Below, piece after piece: positions 44,402-51,515 of a DNA stretch of 64,000 bases; within the stretch, counting starts at the first letter, position 1; every line of letters starts with the position of its first letter. The translations under genes were made by a program, and so were the position numbers. Where the stretch lies: positions 62,001 to 126,000 of IMG/VR virus record IMGVR_UViG_3300043823_000198, one strand, 5' to 3'. The DNA comes from a virus. Below the pieces are notes generated by a model. It searched no databases, had not been told where the DNA came from, and saw only the letters and a program-made list of their open reading frames with translations.

Positions 44402-45886
44402 ATGAAGAAAACAATTATTCTTGGTGGTGGAACTGCTGGTCTTGTATCAGCACTTATCCTTAAGAAGGCATTCCCTCTCGACACAATCACAATCATCGAA
44501 TCTGATGAGATTGGAATTGTTGGAGTGGGAGAAGGTTCAACAGAACACTGGAGAAACTTCCTAGAATTTTGTGAGATTGATACCGCAACACTTGTCAGAG
44601 ATACAGATGCTACTCTGAAGAAGGGTATTAAATTTGAAAACTGGAATGGTGATGGTAAGAGTTATTTTCATGCTCTTGCTGAACCATTCTATACCGAATA
44701 TTCTAGGGCGTATCCTTCTGGTAATACGTTCATTCGAACATTAATTGCTCATGATATAAAAACTCAAGAGTTGTTAACAGACACAAATTTAATTTACTAC
44801 AATGGTGGTATTCGTTCAACGAACCAATATCAATTTAACACATTCAAACTGAATGCATTCCTACATAAAGTTGCTGCTGAACGTGGTGTTGAAATTGTAA
44901 AAGACACTATCTCCGATGTTCAATTGAACTCAGTTGGGGATGTTGAATCTCTACTTGGTTCGGAAGGTGTTGTTTATCGTGCTGATCTTTTCATTGATAG
45001 TAGCGGATTCAAGCGTGTGATCTCTTCTAAACTTGGAGCCAAATGGGTTTCATATAAGAAGTATCTACCAATGAATCATGCGTTGGCATTCCCAACTGAA
45101 GATGTATCAGATCTAAAGGCATATACGTTGTCGAGAGCTCTGTCTTCTGGATGGAACTGGAGAATTCCAACTCAAAGTCGATACGGTAATGGGTATGTTT
45201 TCTGTGATGAGTTTCAAACATCAGAACAGGCACTCGCAGAAGTCCAATCTTTTTACTCCGAAGAAGTAAAGGTTGTGAAAGATATTAAGTTTGAGGCAGG
45301 ACGTGTTGATCAATTCTGGATCAACAATTGTGTTTCAGTAGGGTTATCTGCTTCATTCGTTGAGCCATTGGAAGCTACAAGTATTGGTAATTCTATTCTT
45401 CAGGCATTTGGTCTTGTTGAGATGTTACAGACATGGTATTATGACAGAGGTGTCGCCAACATCTACAATAAAAAGTTCATCGGATGTTTCGATAACATTG
45501 TTGACTTTGTACAGTTACATTATGTTACTAAACGAGAAGACACTGAGTTTTGGAGAACTATAAAGAACACGATGGTAATGACAGATTTTAATGCTGCGAA
45601 CTTAGAAACATTTAAGAAAGCCATCCCTTGTCAGCAATACTTTGGTGGATATCATCAGTTTAACATGTTCAATGCTCCGAATTACATACAAGTAATGCAT
45701 GGGCTAGAAATGTTTGACCTTGATGCTATTCGAGAGTATAATAAAACCTATATGTCTCAGGAAACTGTTAACAAAGAACTAGAAACATACAATAAACATC
45801 TGGAGAATCTTAAGAAAGAATCTTTGATTGAACATAAAGTTTTGCTTGAACAGAACAGATATGTTCTACAATTTGAACCACAATAA
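44402..45886 (+). CDS. flavin-dependent (tryptophan-type) halogenase
   Basis: A 494-residue flavoprotein. The FAD motif GGGTAG lies at residues 8-13, GVGEGSTEHW at 41-50, the presumed catalytic lysine at K73 in TLKKGIKF, and the halogenase signature WxWxIP at 251-256 (WNWRIP). These enzymes use FADH2, oxygen and halide to make hypohalous acid for halogenation. Cyanophage homologues are known, including VirX1 of phage Syn10, shown to iodinate small aromatics. The natural substrate here is unknown. The gene begins one base after the clamp stop, so it is transcribed with the replisome genes. Confidence 0.92.
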   Translation: MKKTIILGGGTAGLVSALILKKAFPLDTITIIESDEIGIVGVGEGSTEHWRNFLEFCEIDTATLVRDTDATLKKGIKFENWNGDGKSYFHALAEPFYTEYSRAYPSGNTFIRTLIAHDIKTQELLTDTNLIYYNGGIRSTNQYQFNTFKLNAFLHKVAAERGVEIVKDTISDVQLNSVGDVESLLGSEGVVYRADLFIDSSGFKRVISSKLGAKWVSYKKYLPMNHALAFPTEDVSDLKAYTLSRALSSGWNWRIPTQSRYGNGYVFCDEFQTSEQALAEVQSFYSEEVKVVKDIKFEAGRVDQFWINNCVSVGLSASFVEPLEATSIGNSILQAFGLVEMLQTWYYDRGVANIYNKKFIGCFDNIVDFVQLHYVTKREDTEFWRTIKNTMVMTDFNAANLETFKKAIPCQQYFGGYHQFNMFNAPNYIQVMHGLEMFDLDAIREYNKTYMSQETVNKELETYNKHLENLKKESLIEHKVLLEQNRYVLQFEPQ

Positions 45887-45921
45887 TAGCTACACTTGCA
45901 AAATTTATTTGAGGATTTGTA

Positions 45922-46872
45922 ATGATTGAATTTCGTGATGACCAATTTCTTTGGGTTGAGAAGTATCGCCCACAGAAGATTGATGACTGTGTTCTCCCTG
46001 ATAGTTTGAAAGAAACATTTAAGCAATACGTTGCTCAGGGCGAACTCCCGCACTTCCTGTTGTCTGGAACTGCTGGTATTGGAAAGACAACTATTGCCAA
46101 AGCTCTATGTAATGAGATTGGCGCTGAGTATATTATGATCAACGGCTCAGAGGAATCTGGTATCGACACTCTTCGAATTAAGATTAAAGGGTTCGCCTCA
46201 ACTGTATCTCTCACTGATTCGCCGAAGGTTATTATTATCGATGAGGCAGATTATCTGCAAGCGAACTCTACTCAACCTGCTCTTCGTAGCTTCATTGAAG
46301 AGTTCTCTTCAAATTGTCGTTTCATCTTTACGTGTAACTTTAAGAACCGAATTCTTGAAGCGATTCATTCGCGTTGCGCCTGTATTGACTTTAAGATTGA
46401 TCCAAAAGACAAACAGGTTCTACTTGGAACTTTCTTCAAGAGAGCATCTATCATCCTAAAGCAGGAAGGTGTTGAGTTTGATCCAAAGGTTGTGGCTGAA
46501 TTGATCACCAAACACTTTCCTGATTATCGTCGTGTTTTAAATGAACTCCAACGATACAGCGTGTCTGGTAAAATTGATTCTGGTATCCTTGTTAACATGA
46601 GCGAAGAATCTTTCAAAGACCTTATTAAGTTGATGAAAGAAAAAGACTTTACCAGTGTACGTAAGTGGGTCGGCAAACATTCTGATGCTGATACTGTTGC
46701 CTTGTTCCGAGAGTTCTATGATACGGCAGCAAACTTTATGGTTGCTGGAAGTATCCCTCAGATGGTTCTTATTCTTGCAGACTATCAGTACAAGGCAGCT
46801 TTCGTTGCTGACCATGAGTTAAATATCATGGCTGCGATGACTGAGATAATGGCTGACTGTAAATTTAAGTGA
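45922..46872 (+). CDS. 44: clamp loader large subunit gp44-like
   Basis: A 316-residue AAA+ protein (T4 gp44 319). It starts with the clamp-loader motif LWVEKYRPQKIDDCVLP, has Walker A GTAGIGKT at 49-56, Walker B IIIDEAD at 104-110 and the arginine-finger SRC at 150-152. Together with gp62 it opens and loads the gp45 ring. Confidence 0.96.
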   Translation: MIEFRDDQFLWVEKYRPQKIDDCVLPDSLKETFKQYVAQGELPHFLLSGTAGIGKTTIAKALCNEIGAEYIMINGSEESGIDTLRIKIKGFASTVSLTDSPKVIIIDEADYLQANSTQPALRSFIEEFSSNCRFIFTCNFKNRILEAIHSRCACIDFKIDPKDKQVLLGTFFKRASIILKQEGVEFDPKVVAELITKHFPDYRRVLNELQRYSVSGKIDSGILVNMSEESFKDLIKLMKEKDFTSVRKWVGKHSDADTVALFREFYDTAANFMVAGSIPQMVLILADYQYKAAFVADHELNIMAAMTEIMADCKFK

Positions 46873-46879
46873 GATTGCC

Positions 46880-47200
46880 ATGGATTATTTGTTATATATA
46901 GTGGTATGGACAATGGGTGCAGTTTTTGGTTGGTATGCTAGGGAACGTCATGCGAGAAGACTTATTGATCGCTTGATTATAAATCATCATCAAGAATTAA
47001 AATCAACCAAACCATTAGAAGATACTGTCATTCATGTTGTAATTGAAAAGCATAATGGCTTTTTTTATGTTTGGGGTAAAAATAAGCATGATTTTATGGC
47101 TCAGGGTTCGACTAGAAAAGAACTCGAAGAAAATCTTGCAAAGAGATACCCCGATAAATTATTCGCAGCAACTACAGAAAATCTAAAGGTGTTCGAATGA
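46880..47200 (+). CDS. membrane-anchored small protein between gp44 and gp62
   Basis: A 106-residue protein with an N-terminal membrane helix (residues 3-19, LLYIVVWTMGAVFGWYA) followed by basic residues and a soluble alpha/beta part. The part from residue 50 (VIHVVIEKHNGFFYVWGKN, then STRKELEENLAKRYP) resembles a HicB-like fold. A comparable gene lies at this spot in other cyanophage-type genomes. Function unknown. Confidence 0.6.
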   Translation: MDYLLYIVVWTMGAVFGWYARERHARRLIDRLIINHHQELKSTKPLEDTVIHVVIEKHNGFFYVWGKNKHDFMAQGSTRKELEENLAKRYPDKLFAATTENLKVFE

Positions 47201-47580
47201 GCCCATTTGATTTTTTAAACGCAATAAATCTAACTAAGGAGGACTTGTTTAAAGATAATCCACAAGCAAGGAAAGATTATAGCGCATTTCTTATAAATAG
47301 AGGGTTATCATATTTTCCTGATACTATCTTTTATGCAAACGAGATGAATCAACGTCATAGTTTGGATGAAGATATGCAGTTTTCTTTTTGCCTAAATATT
47401 ATTTCAAAGAAGAAGAGATTCAGTAAATGGTCTAAAAAAGATCCAGCTACCGAAAACCTTCAACTGGTTAAAGAGTATTATGGATATTCAAGTGAAAAAG
47501 CGACAGAAGCGTTAAAGATTTTGTCAGATGAAGACTTGATTATGATAAAAGAAAAACTAAATAAAGGTGGAAAATCATGA
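47197..47580 (+). CDS. 62: clamp loader small subunit gp62-like
   Basis: A 127-residue protein (T4 gp62 187). The opening MSPFDFLNAINLTKEDLF and the central SYFPDTIFYANEMNQR are characteristic of T4-type gp62; cyanophage versions are similarly short. It overlaps both neighbours by 4 nt and forms the loader with gp44. Confidence 0.92.
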   Translation: MSPFDFLNAINLTKEDLFKDNPQARKDYSAFLINRGLSYFPDTIFYANEMNQRHSLDEDMQFSFCLNIISKKKRFSKWSKKDPATENLQLVKEYYGYSSEKATEALKILSDEDLIMIKEKLNKGGKS

Positions 47581-47996
47581 CAGTTGAAATGATTTATTAC
47601 GACTGGACGCCAGAGTCTATGCTTGAAGTGGTCTTGCCAGAACCAGATGCGTTTCTGAAGGTTCGCGAAACTCTTACTCGCATTGGAATCGCATCCAGAA
47701 AAGAAAACAAACTTTATCAATCTTGCCATATTTTACATAAGCAAGGTAGATATTTTATCGTTCACTTCAAAGAATTATTTGCTTTGGACGGTAAAGAATC
47801 AAATATCACTGCTGGTGATATTGAGCGTAGAAATGCCATTGCCAGTCTGTTGGCTGATTGGGAACTTTTAAAGATACTAAATAGTTCGCAGGCTGAGCAA
47901 AAAGCATCTCTGTCGCAAATCAAGGTTGTCTCTTTTAAAGAGAAGGACCAATGGGAATTAGTACCGAAATACAACATAGGAAAGAAAACAAAATGA
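47577..47996 (+). CDS. regA: translational repressor RegA-like
   Basis: A 139-residue protein (T4 RegA 122). Recognisable parts are LPEPDAFLKVRETLTRIGIA, LYQSCHILHKQGRYFIVHFK and the ITAGDIERRNAIASLLADW block. RegA binds start-codon regions of early mRNAs and stops their translation. The order 44-62-regA is as in T4. Confidence 0.93.
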   Translation: MTVEMIYYDWTPESMLEVVLPEPDAFLKVRETLTRIGIASRKENKLYQSCHILHKQGRYFIVHFKELFALDGKESNITAGDIERRNAIASLLADWELLKILNSSQAEQKASLSQIKVVSFKEKDQWELVPKYNIGKKTK

Positions 47997-48208
47997 TCAA
48001 ACTTGAACTTGAAATTAATGAAGTAAATATGATTCTTGCAGTTTTGGGTAAACATCCATTCGAGGAAGTTGTTGCTCTAGTAAGCAAAATCAAAACTCAG
48101 GGCGACCCACAAGCGCAAGCCATCGCTGATGCTGCAGCTGCTGCTCAGGCACCACAAGCACCTGCTGATCAAGCTGCTCAGGCACCACAAGCACCTGCTG
48201 CTCAATAA
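47993..48208 (+). CDS. small protein with Ala/Gln/Pro repeat tail
   Basis: A 71-residue protein overlapping regA by 4 nt (ATGA). Residues 1-40 (IKLELEINEVNMILAVLGKH followed by PFEEVVALVSKIK) are a conserved alpha/beta module found in many phages at similar places. The tail repeats AQAPQAPA and is encoded by a duplicated 28-bp segment. Function unknown. Confidence 0.7.
   Translation: MIKLELEINEVNMILAVLGKHPFEEVVALVSKIKTQGDPQAQAIADAAAAAQAPQAPADQAAQAPQAPAAQ
48140..48200 (+). repeat. duplicated 28-bp coding segment
   Basis: Bases 48140-48167 and 48173-48200 are identical (period 33 bp), giving the repeated Ala/Gln/Pro tail of the small protein. Confidence 0.9.
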
Positions 48209-48219
48209 AGGAAACTAGA

Positions 48220-48414
48220 ATGACAGATTCAGTAGTAATACTTCCAGTAACAGAACCTAAAACAGTAGAACAACCCGACGTTGATTCTATAAAAAAACAA
48301 CTAGAAGCTAACGCTGCGACAGAACTCTCTACGCACCAAGCTAAAGTAGAAACTGATCGTATTGCTGCTCTTGCTGACTCTGCTACTAAGTTTCCTGAGT
48401 ATCATAAACAGTAA
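48220..48414 (+). CDS. small acidic unknown protein
   Basis: A 64-residue protein with AAAGGAAACTAGA before its ATG. It is probably helical and soluble, with no cysteine and no recognisable domain. It is the last gene before the structured region at 48421. Confidence 0.55.
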   Translation: MTDSVVILPVTEPKTVEQPDVDSIKKQLEANAATELSTHQAKVETDRIAALADSATKFPEYHKQ

Positions 48415-48430
48415 AAAGAATTCATCTTAG

Positions 48431-48530
48431 GACCGCTAAGTACGAATCGTTGGTAAAGCGGATGTGACGTACGACATCGCTGGAACTCGTAACCAGTATT
48501 AACTGTCTCGCCTTCGGGGAGATAATTTAT
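48431..48530 (+). ncRNA. candidate structured leader or regulatory RNA before Hsp20
   Basis: The 145-bp gap is visibly richer in G+C than its surroundings. Hairpin 1 joins 48457-48465 to 48474-48481 with one bulged G and an 8-nt loop. Hairpin 2 joins 48506-48512 to 48517-48522 around a TTCG tetraloop with one bulged G. CTGG/CCAG (48480-48483, 48493-48496) can form a third. AGCGG at 48457-48461 can instead pair with CCGCT at 48433-48437, so two exclusive folds exist. It matches no tRNA, and no good T-run follows. A thermometer-like or switch leader for Hsp20, or a small RNA, is possible. Confidence 0.45.
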
Positions 48531-48559
48531 ATTAAACTCGCTTAATAGGAGAAAACAAA

Positions 48560-49048
48560 ATGACAAAATCATTCATTCCAACATTTTTTAGTCAAGATTT
48601 ATTCAAAGACTTCGATAAAGTATTCGTAGGATTTGATGACAATTTCAAACGCATGCAGCAATTGCATGATGATCTGACTAAAGACATCCCAAACTATCCA
48701 CCATTTAATGTTCGTAAGAACGGAAACACATACACGATCGAGATCGCTGTAGCTGGTTTCGCTCAAAACGAAATTGATATTACAATTGATGGTGGTAAAT
48801 TAATTGTTAAGGGTAACTCTTCTTCGACAGAACCAGAAGACAACTTTTTATTCAAGGGTATTGCTAATCGTGCGTTTACTCGCGCATGGGCTATCGGTGA
48901 TACTTATGAAGTTAAAGACGCAGAAATTTTCAATGGTATTTTAAAAATTGCTCTTGATAAATTGGTTCCTGAAACACCAAAAGCAAAAAAAGTGCCAGTC
49001 AAAAATGGTAACGAAAAACAATATTTGACTGAGGAAAATTCTTTATGA
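48560..49048 (+). CDS. small heat shock protein (Hsp20/IbpA-like)
   Basis: A 162-residue protein with an alpha-crystallin domain at about residues 47-135: YPPFNVRKNGNTYTIEIAVA, GFAQNEIDITIDGGKLIVKG and FLFKGIANRAFTRAWAIGD. It is an ATP-independent holdase that keeps unfolding proteins soluble. Hsp20 genes are widespread in T4-like cyanophages. TAGGAGAAAAC precedes the ATG and the leader may be structured. Confidence 0.93.
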   Translation: MTKSFIPTFFSQDLFKDFDKVFVGFDDNFKRMQQLHDDLTKDIPNYPPFNVRKNGNTYTIEIAVAGFAQNEIDITIDGGKLIVKGNSSSTEPEDNFLFKGIANRAFTRAWAIGDTYEVKDAEIFNGILKIALDKLVPETPKAKKVPVKNGNEKQYLTEENSL

Positions 49049-49152
49049 AAGCACTAAATGCATTAAAGAGATTTTTAATTACTATGGGCGAAGCTGTTAT
49101 TGAAGCCAGAAAGGCTCGAGCATCAGCTATCGTTAAAGGTATCGGAAGATGA
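49045..49152 (+). CDS. tiny basic protein
   Basis: A 35-residue basic, helical protein (MKALNALKRFLITMGEAVIE...) overlapping the Hsp20 stop by 4 nt. It is one of three linked tiny frames. Similar short Arg/Lys-rich proteins occur in related phages. Function unknown. Confidence 0.5.
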   Translation: MKALNALKRFLITMGEAVIEARKARASAIVKGIGR

Positions 49153-49304
49153 TCTTATTTAATTTAATAACAAGATTATTTACTTTACCTTCTGAACAAA
49201 CGACCCTTGAAAATTTTATTACCAGTAAACGCCCAACAAATGGCGCAGAAGTTGATCATTGGATACGTTATTACTACGATAATAAGTCGAGGATTTTATT
49301 ATGA
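49149..49304 (+). CDS. tiny unknown protein
   Basis: A 51-residue protein overlapping both neighbours by 4 nt. It has a hydrophobic start (MILFNLITRLFTL) and a polar part with KRPTNGAEVDHWIRYYYDNK, reminiscent of short phage proteins with a PxxxxDVExWxR pattern. No function assigned. Confidence 0.5.
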   Translation: MILFNLITRLFTLPSEQTTLENFITSKRPTNGAEVDHWIRYYYDNKSRILL

Positions 49305-49387
49305 ACCAATGGATACCTATGACTGATGATGATTGGGATTGGGTTAATGGTAAAGTGCCAGCTAACCCAAATAACAAAACAAAGTGA
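49301..49387 (+). CDS. tiny Trp/Asp-rich protein
   Basis: A 28-residue frame (MNQWIPMTDDDWDWVNGKVP...) coupled by 4-nt overlap. It is very short, so only the overlap and the run of linked frames support it. Confidence 0.35.
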   Translation: MNQWIPMTDDDWDWVNGKVPANPNNKTK

Positions 49388-49394
49388 GAACAAT

Positions 49395-49844
49395 ATGTCT
49401 GTAACATTAAAAAATCTTGAGAGTGCATTGGCTGGCGAATCAATGGCTCATATCAAATATCGATATTTCGCTAAACTTGCACGTGCTGAAGGATATGAAG
49501 AAGTTGCTCAACACTTTGAACACACAGCTGATCAAGAAATATTACATGCTTGGGGTCATCTAGAATTGCTAATCGGTAAGCCATCTACTAAAGAATGTCT
49601 AGAGAAAGCAATTGAAGGTGAAACATATGAGTATACTCATATGTATCCACAAATGGAAGCTGAAGCAAGAGGTGAAGGACTGTTAGAAGCTGCTTCTGAG
49701 GCTGCAGAACAAATCGCAGAATCTAAAGAGCATGCTGAGCAATTTAAAGAAATTCTTGCTAAAGCACAAAAGCGTTTCAATGCTCTTAAGAAAGTTGAAC
49801 AACGTCATGCTGATGCATATAAACAAGTAAAGGATACATTATGA
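49395..49844 (+). CDS. rubrerythrin-like diiron protein (ferritin-like domain)
   Basis: A 149-residue four-helix protein. ESMAHIKYRYFAKLARAEGY (from E15) and FEHTADQEILHAWGH (E48-x-x-H51) match the first half of the rubrerythrin diiron site; TYEYTHMYPQMEAEARGEG matches the third helix. The last ligand motif is ESKEH (E109-H113), one residue off the usual ExxH spacing. Rubrerythrins reduce peroxide. The rubredoxin domain that is normally fused at the C-terminus is encoded by the next, overlapping gene. ATG 49395 is preceded by GTGAGAACAAT. Confidence 0.88.
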   Translation: MSVTLKNLESALAGESMAHIKYRYFAKLARAEGYEEVAQHFEHTADQEILHAWGHLELLIGKPSTKECLEKAIEGETYEYTHMYPQMEAEARGEGLLEAASEAAEQIAESKEHAEQFKEILAKAQKRFNALKKVEQRHADAYKQVKDTL

Positions 49845-49972
49845 TCGAACATATATGTGTAGTATGTGGACATGTCCACGATGAAGAACTTGAAGGTAAA
49901 TGGGAAGAACTTCCAGAAACATTTACTTGTCCAGAGTGTGGTGTGGGTAAAGAGGACTACGAAGTAATCTAA
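49841..49972 (+). CDS. rubredoxin-like protein
   Basis: A 43-residue protein with CVVCG (C6, C9) and CPECG (C30, C33), the four-cysteine iron site of rubredoxin. It overlaps the rubrerythrin stop by 4 nt and presumably supplies electrons to it. It is slightly shorter than most rubredoxins (about 52 residues); the GxxYD aromatic of classical rubredoxin is replaced by GHVHD. Confidence 0.88.
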   Translation: MIEHICVVCGHVHDEELEGKWEELPETFTCPECGVGKEDYEVI

Positions 49973-50006
49973 CAGATATTGGGGAGTAAAATCCCTAAAT
50001 ATCTGT
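49972..50006 (+). other. long hairpin abutting a start codon
   Basis: ACAGATATT (49972-49980) and AATATCTGT (49998-50006) pair perfectly, with an inner GGG/CCC pairing. No T-run follows. The ATG of the next gene is the very next base, so it may attenuate or control translation. Confidence 0.65.
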
Positions 50007-50210
50007 ATGAAAGCACGATTATCACCACATCTTATCTCTTTCTTTCTCGTTCGCAGAGGAAATTGGTATCTAAAAGTATCTGTCTATAAAAATAGGCAGA
50101 TACTTGTTTTGCTTCAGCATGCATATGATATGGATAACATTGTTATACAATACTTCCATGACCAAAACAAAGCAGCAGAATTTATTGAACACATTATAGA
50201 GGAAGTATAA
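50007..50210 (+). CDS. small unknown protein
   Basis: A 67-residue alpha/beta protein (MKARLSPHLISFFLVRRGNW...) with FHDQNKAAEFIEHIIEEV at its end. It lies between a hairpin and the next Sm-like gene, whose start follows at once. The only likely ribosome site (GGGGAG at 49981) sits in the hairpin loop. No family recognised. Confidence 0.55.
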   Translation: MKARLSPHLISFFLVRRGNWYLKVSVYKNRQILVLLQHAYDMDNIVIQYFHDQNKAAEFIEHIIEEV

Positions 50211-50211
50211 A

Positions 50212-50496
50212 ATGATTAAAGTATTTAAACTCGTGAATGGTGAAGAACTCATTTCCAATGCAACTGGCAATGGTGGAAACGCATACGTTCTAAAAGATCC
50301 AGCGGCAATCGTAATCCAGCAAACCCAAAAGGGTGTTGGCGTTGCGTTGGCTCCATATATGCCATATGCCAACAGTGAGATTACTTTGTACCTTACAGCC
50401 ATTGTTTCTGAGTCAACCCCCAATGTGGACATGGAAAACGAATACAACCGAATTTTTGGCTCTGGCATAGAGATTGTTTCATCTATACAGCGATGA
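50212..50496 (+). CDS. Sm-like-fold small protein
   Basis: A 94-residue protein with an Sm1-like opening (IKVFKLVNGEELISNAT) and a second strand block (AYVLKDPAAIVIQQ). It resembles the N-terminal half of the protein at 32807. Related proteins are frequent in cyanophage-type genomes. RNA binding or a structural role is possible. AGAGGAAGTATAA precedes the ATG. Confidence 0.6.
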   Translation: MIKVFKLVNGEELISNATGNGGNAYVLKDPAAIVIQQTQKGVGVALAPYMPYANSEITLYLTAIVSESTPNVDMENEYNRIFGSGIEIVSSIQR

Positions 50497-50564
50497 GGCT
50501 CCAAAGTCCTCCAAAAGGCTTACAAAGGTAATAAAAAAGGTTTACTTTTCAATGACTTACGAAT

Positions 50565-50586
50565 AACCCTACTTTTTAGTAGGGTT
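50565..50586 (+). terminator. hairpin terminator (cassette copy C)
   Basis: AACCCTACT-TTTT-AGTAGGGTT, a perfect 9-bp stem followed by TTC. Third copy of the AACCCTA/TAGGGTT-type hairpin that precedes a sigma70-like promoter. Confidence 0.75.
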
Positions 50587-50599
50587 TTCATCATTTTAC

Positions 50600-50627
50600 T
50601 TGACATTTACCTTCATAAGAGTATAAT
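50600..50627 (+). promoter_or_regulatory. sigma70-like promoter
   Basis: TTGACA, 16 bp, TATAAT, 26 bp before a small gene. Very like the promoters at 38304 and 40711. Confidence 0.9.
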
Positions 50628-50652
50628 TACTCTATTGATTGAAAGGATACAA

Positions 50653-50850
50653 ATGTTATATAAGTCTAAAGCTGAACTTCGTGCTGAAACTGAAAAACAA
50701 ATTGCTTTGTTTTTGAAGAAAGGTGGTTCCATTGAAATTGTAAAACCTCGCAAAGCTCCACGTTCTAAGATGGTTGCTAGATCAACAAGAGTTGCATCCA
50801 CTGGCACCTCTGGTTTCGCTGTTGGTTTCCCTAGAAAATCATTTGTTTAA
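50653..50850 (+). CDS. small basic unknown protein
   Basis: A 65-residue basic protein (MLYKSKAELRAETEKQIALF, then KPRKAPRSKMVARSTRVAST), helical at first and disordered afterwards. GAAAGGATACAA precedes ATG 50653. It is the first gene of the transcript carrying DNA ligase. Nucleic-acid binding is plausible from charge only. Confidence 0.6.
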   Translation: MLYKSKAELRAETEKQIALFLKKGGSIEIVKPRKAPRSKMVARSTRVASTGTSGFAVGFPRKSFV

Positions 50851-50862
50851 TAGGAGTTAATT

Positions 50863-51327
50863 ATGGGTTTGGATATGTACCTGTCGGGTAAACGTCATAT
50901 GAGCAAGTATTTTGATAAAGAAGACTCTGTTCGTATCAAGAAAGTCAATGAAGCATTTGGTATCGATGGTATCGAAGATGAGGATTATGCAGCTCAAGAG
51001 GTCACTTTCCGACTTGGTTACTGGCGTAAGGCAAACCAGATTCACAAGTGGTTCGTTGACAAGTGCCAAAATGGAGTCGATGAATGTCAGGAAACATTTA
51101 TTACTCGCGACCAATTGCTTGACCTACAGAATACCTGCAAGCAAGTTCTTGCGGATATTAGTAAGGCTGATGAATTGTTACCAACTGGAAGTGGTTTCTT
51201 CTTTGGCTCAACGGATTATGATGAATGGTACATGCAAGATCTTGAGTATACCGTTGAGCGAATCCAAAAGATTCTCGATGATGAGGCTCTTAAACGATGT
51301 GATTTTTACTATCAAGCGAGTTGGTAA
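50863..51327 (+). CDS. conserved phage protein of unknown function
   Basis: A 154-residue acidic alpha-helical protein. The start MGLDMYLSGKRHMSKYF and the segments EVTFRLGYWRKANQIHKWFV and GFFFGSTDYDEWYMQDL belong to a small-protein family common in tailed phages, with no established function. TAGGAGTTAATT precedes the ATG. Confidence 0.75.
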   Translation: MGLDMYLSGKRHMSKYFDKEDSVRIKKVNEAFGIDGIEDEDYAAQEVTFRLGYWRKANQIHKWFVDKCQNGVDECQETFITRDQLLDLQNTCKQVLADISKADELLPTGSGFFFGSTDYDEWYMQDLEYTVERIQKILDDEALKRCDFYYQASW

Positions 51328-51515
51328 TGAGAGCTTTTCAAGAGACAACTAAGGACTGGGTTGGTGATGTTGCTAACCATATATACTACCTTACGGACAA
51401 TAAGGAGTATATGGTTGCGTTCTATAACGTCAACACAAAAGAGATAAAGAAGTTTATCAAACCAATCCGATTTGACATGAGACACAGAACATTTAAGGAA
51501 CTGAAACACAAATGA
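51327..51515 (+). CDS. small unknown protein before ligase
   Basis: A 62-residue basic protein (MRAFQETTKDWVGDVANHIY...) starting inside the previous stop and overlapping the ligase start by 4 nt. It has beta strands and a basic C-terminus (RFDMRHRTFKELKHK). No family recognised. Confidence 0.6.
   Translation: MRAFQETTKDWVGDVANHIYYLTDNKEYMVAFYNVNTKEIKKFIKPIRFDMRHRTFKELKHK

Noticed and set aside
47292-47299. TATAAATA inside gp62
   Set aside because: Exact match to the late motif, but it lies inside a coding region far from a late gene; several chance matches are expected in DNA this AT-rich.
48431-48530. tRNA gene
   Set aside because: No acceptor stem closes the region, there is no TTCGAAT-type T-loop nor a 7-nt anticodon loop on a 5-bp stem; the stems fit another structured RNA better.
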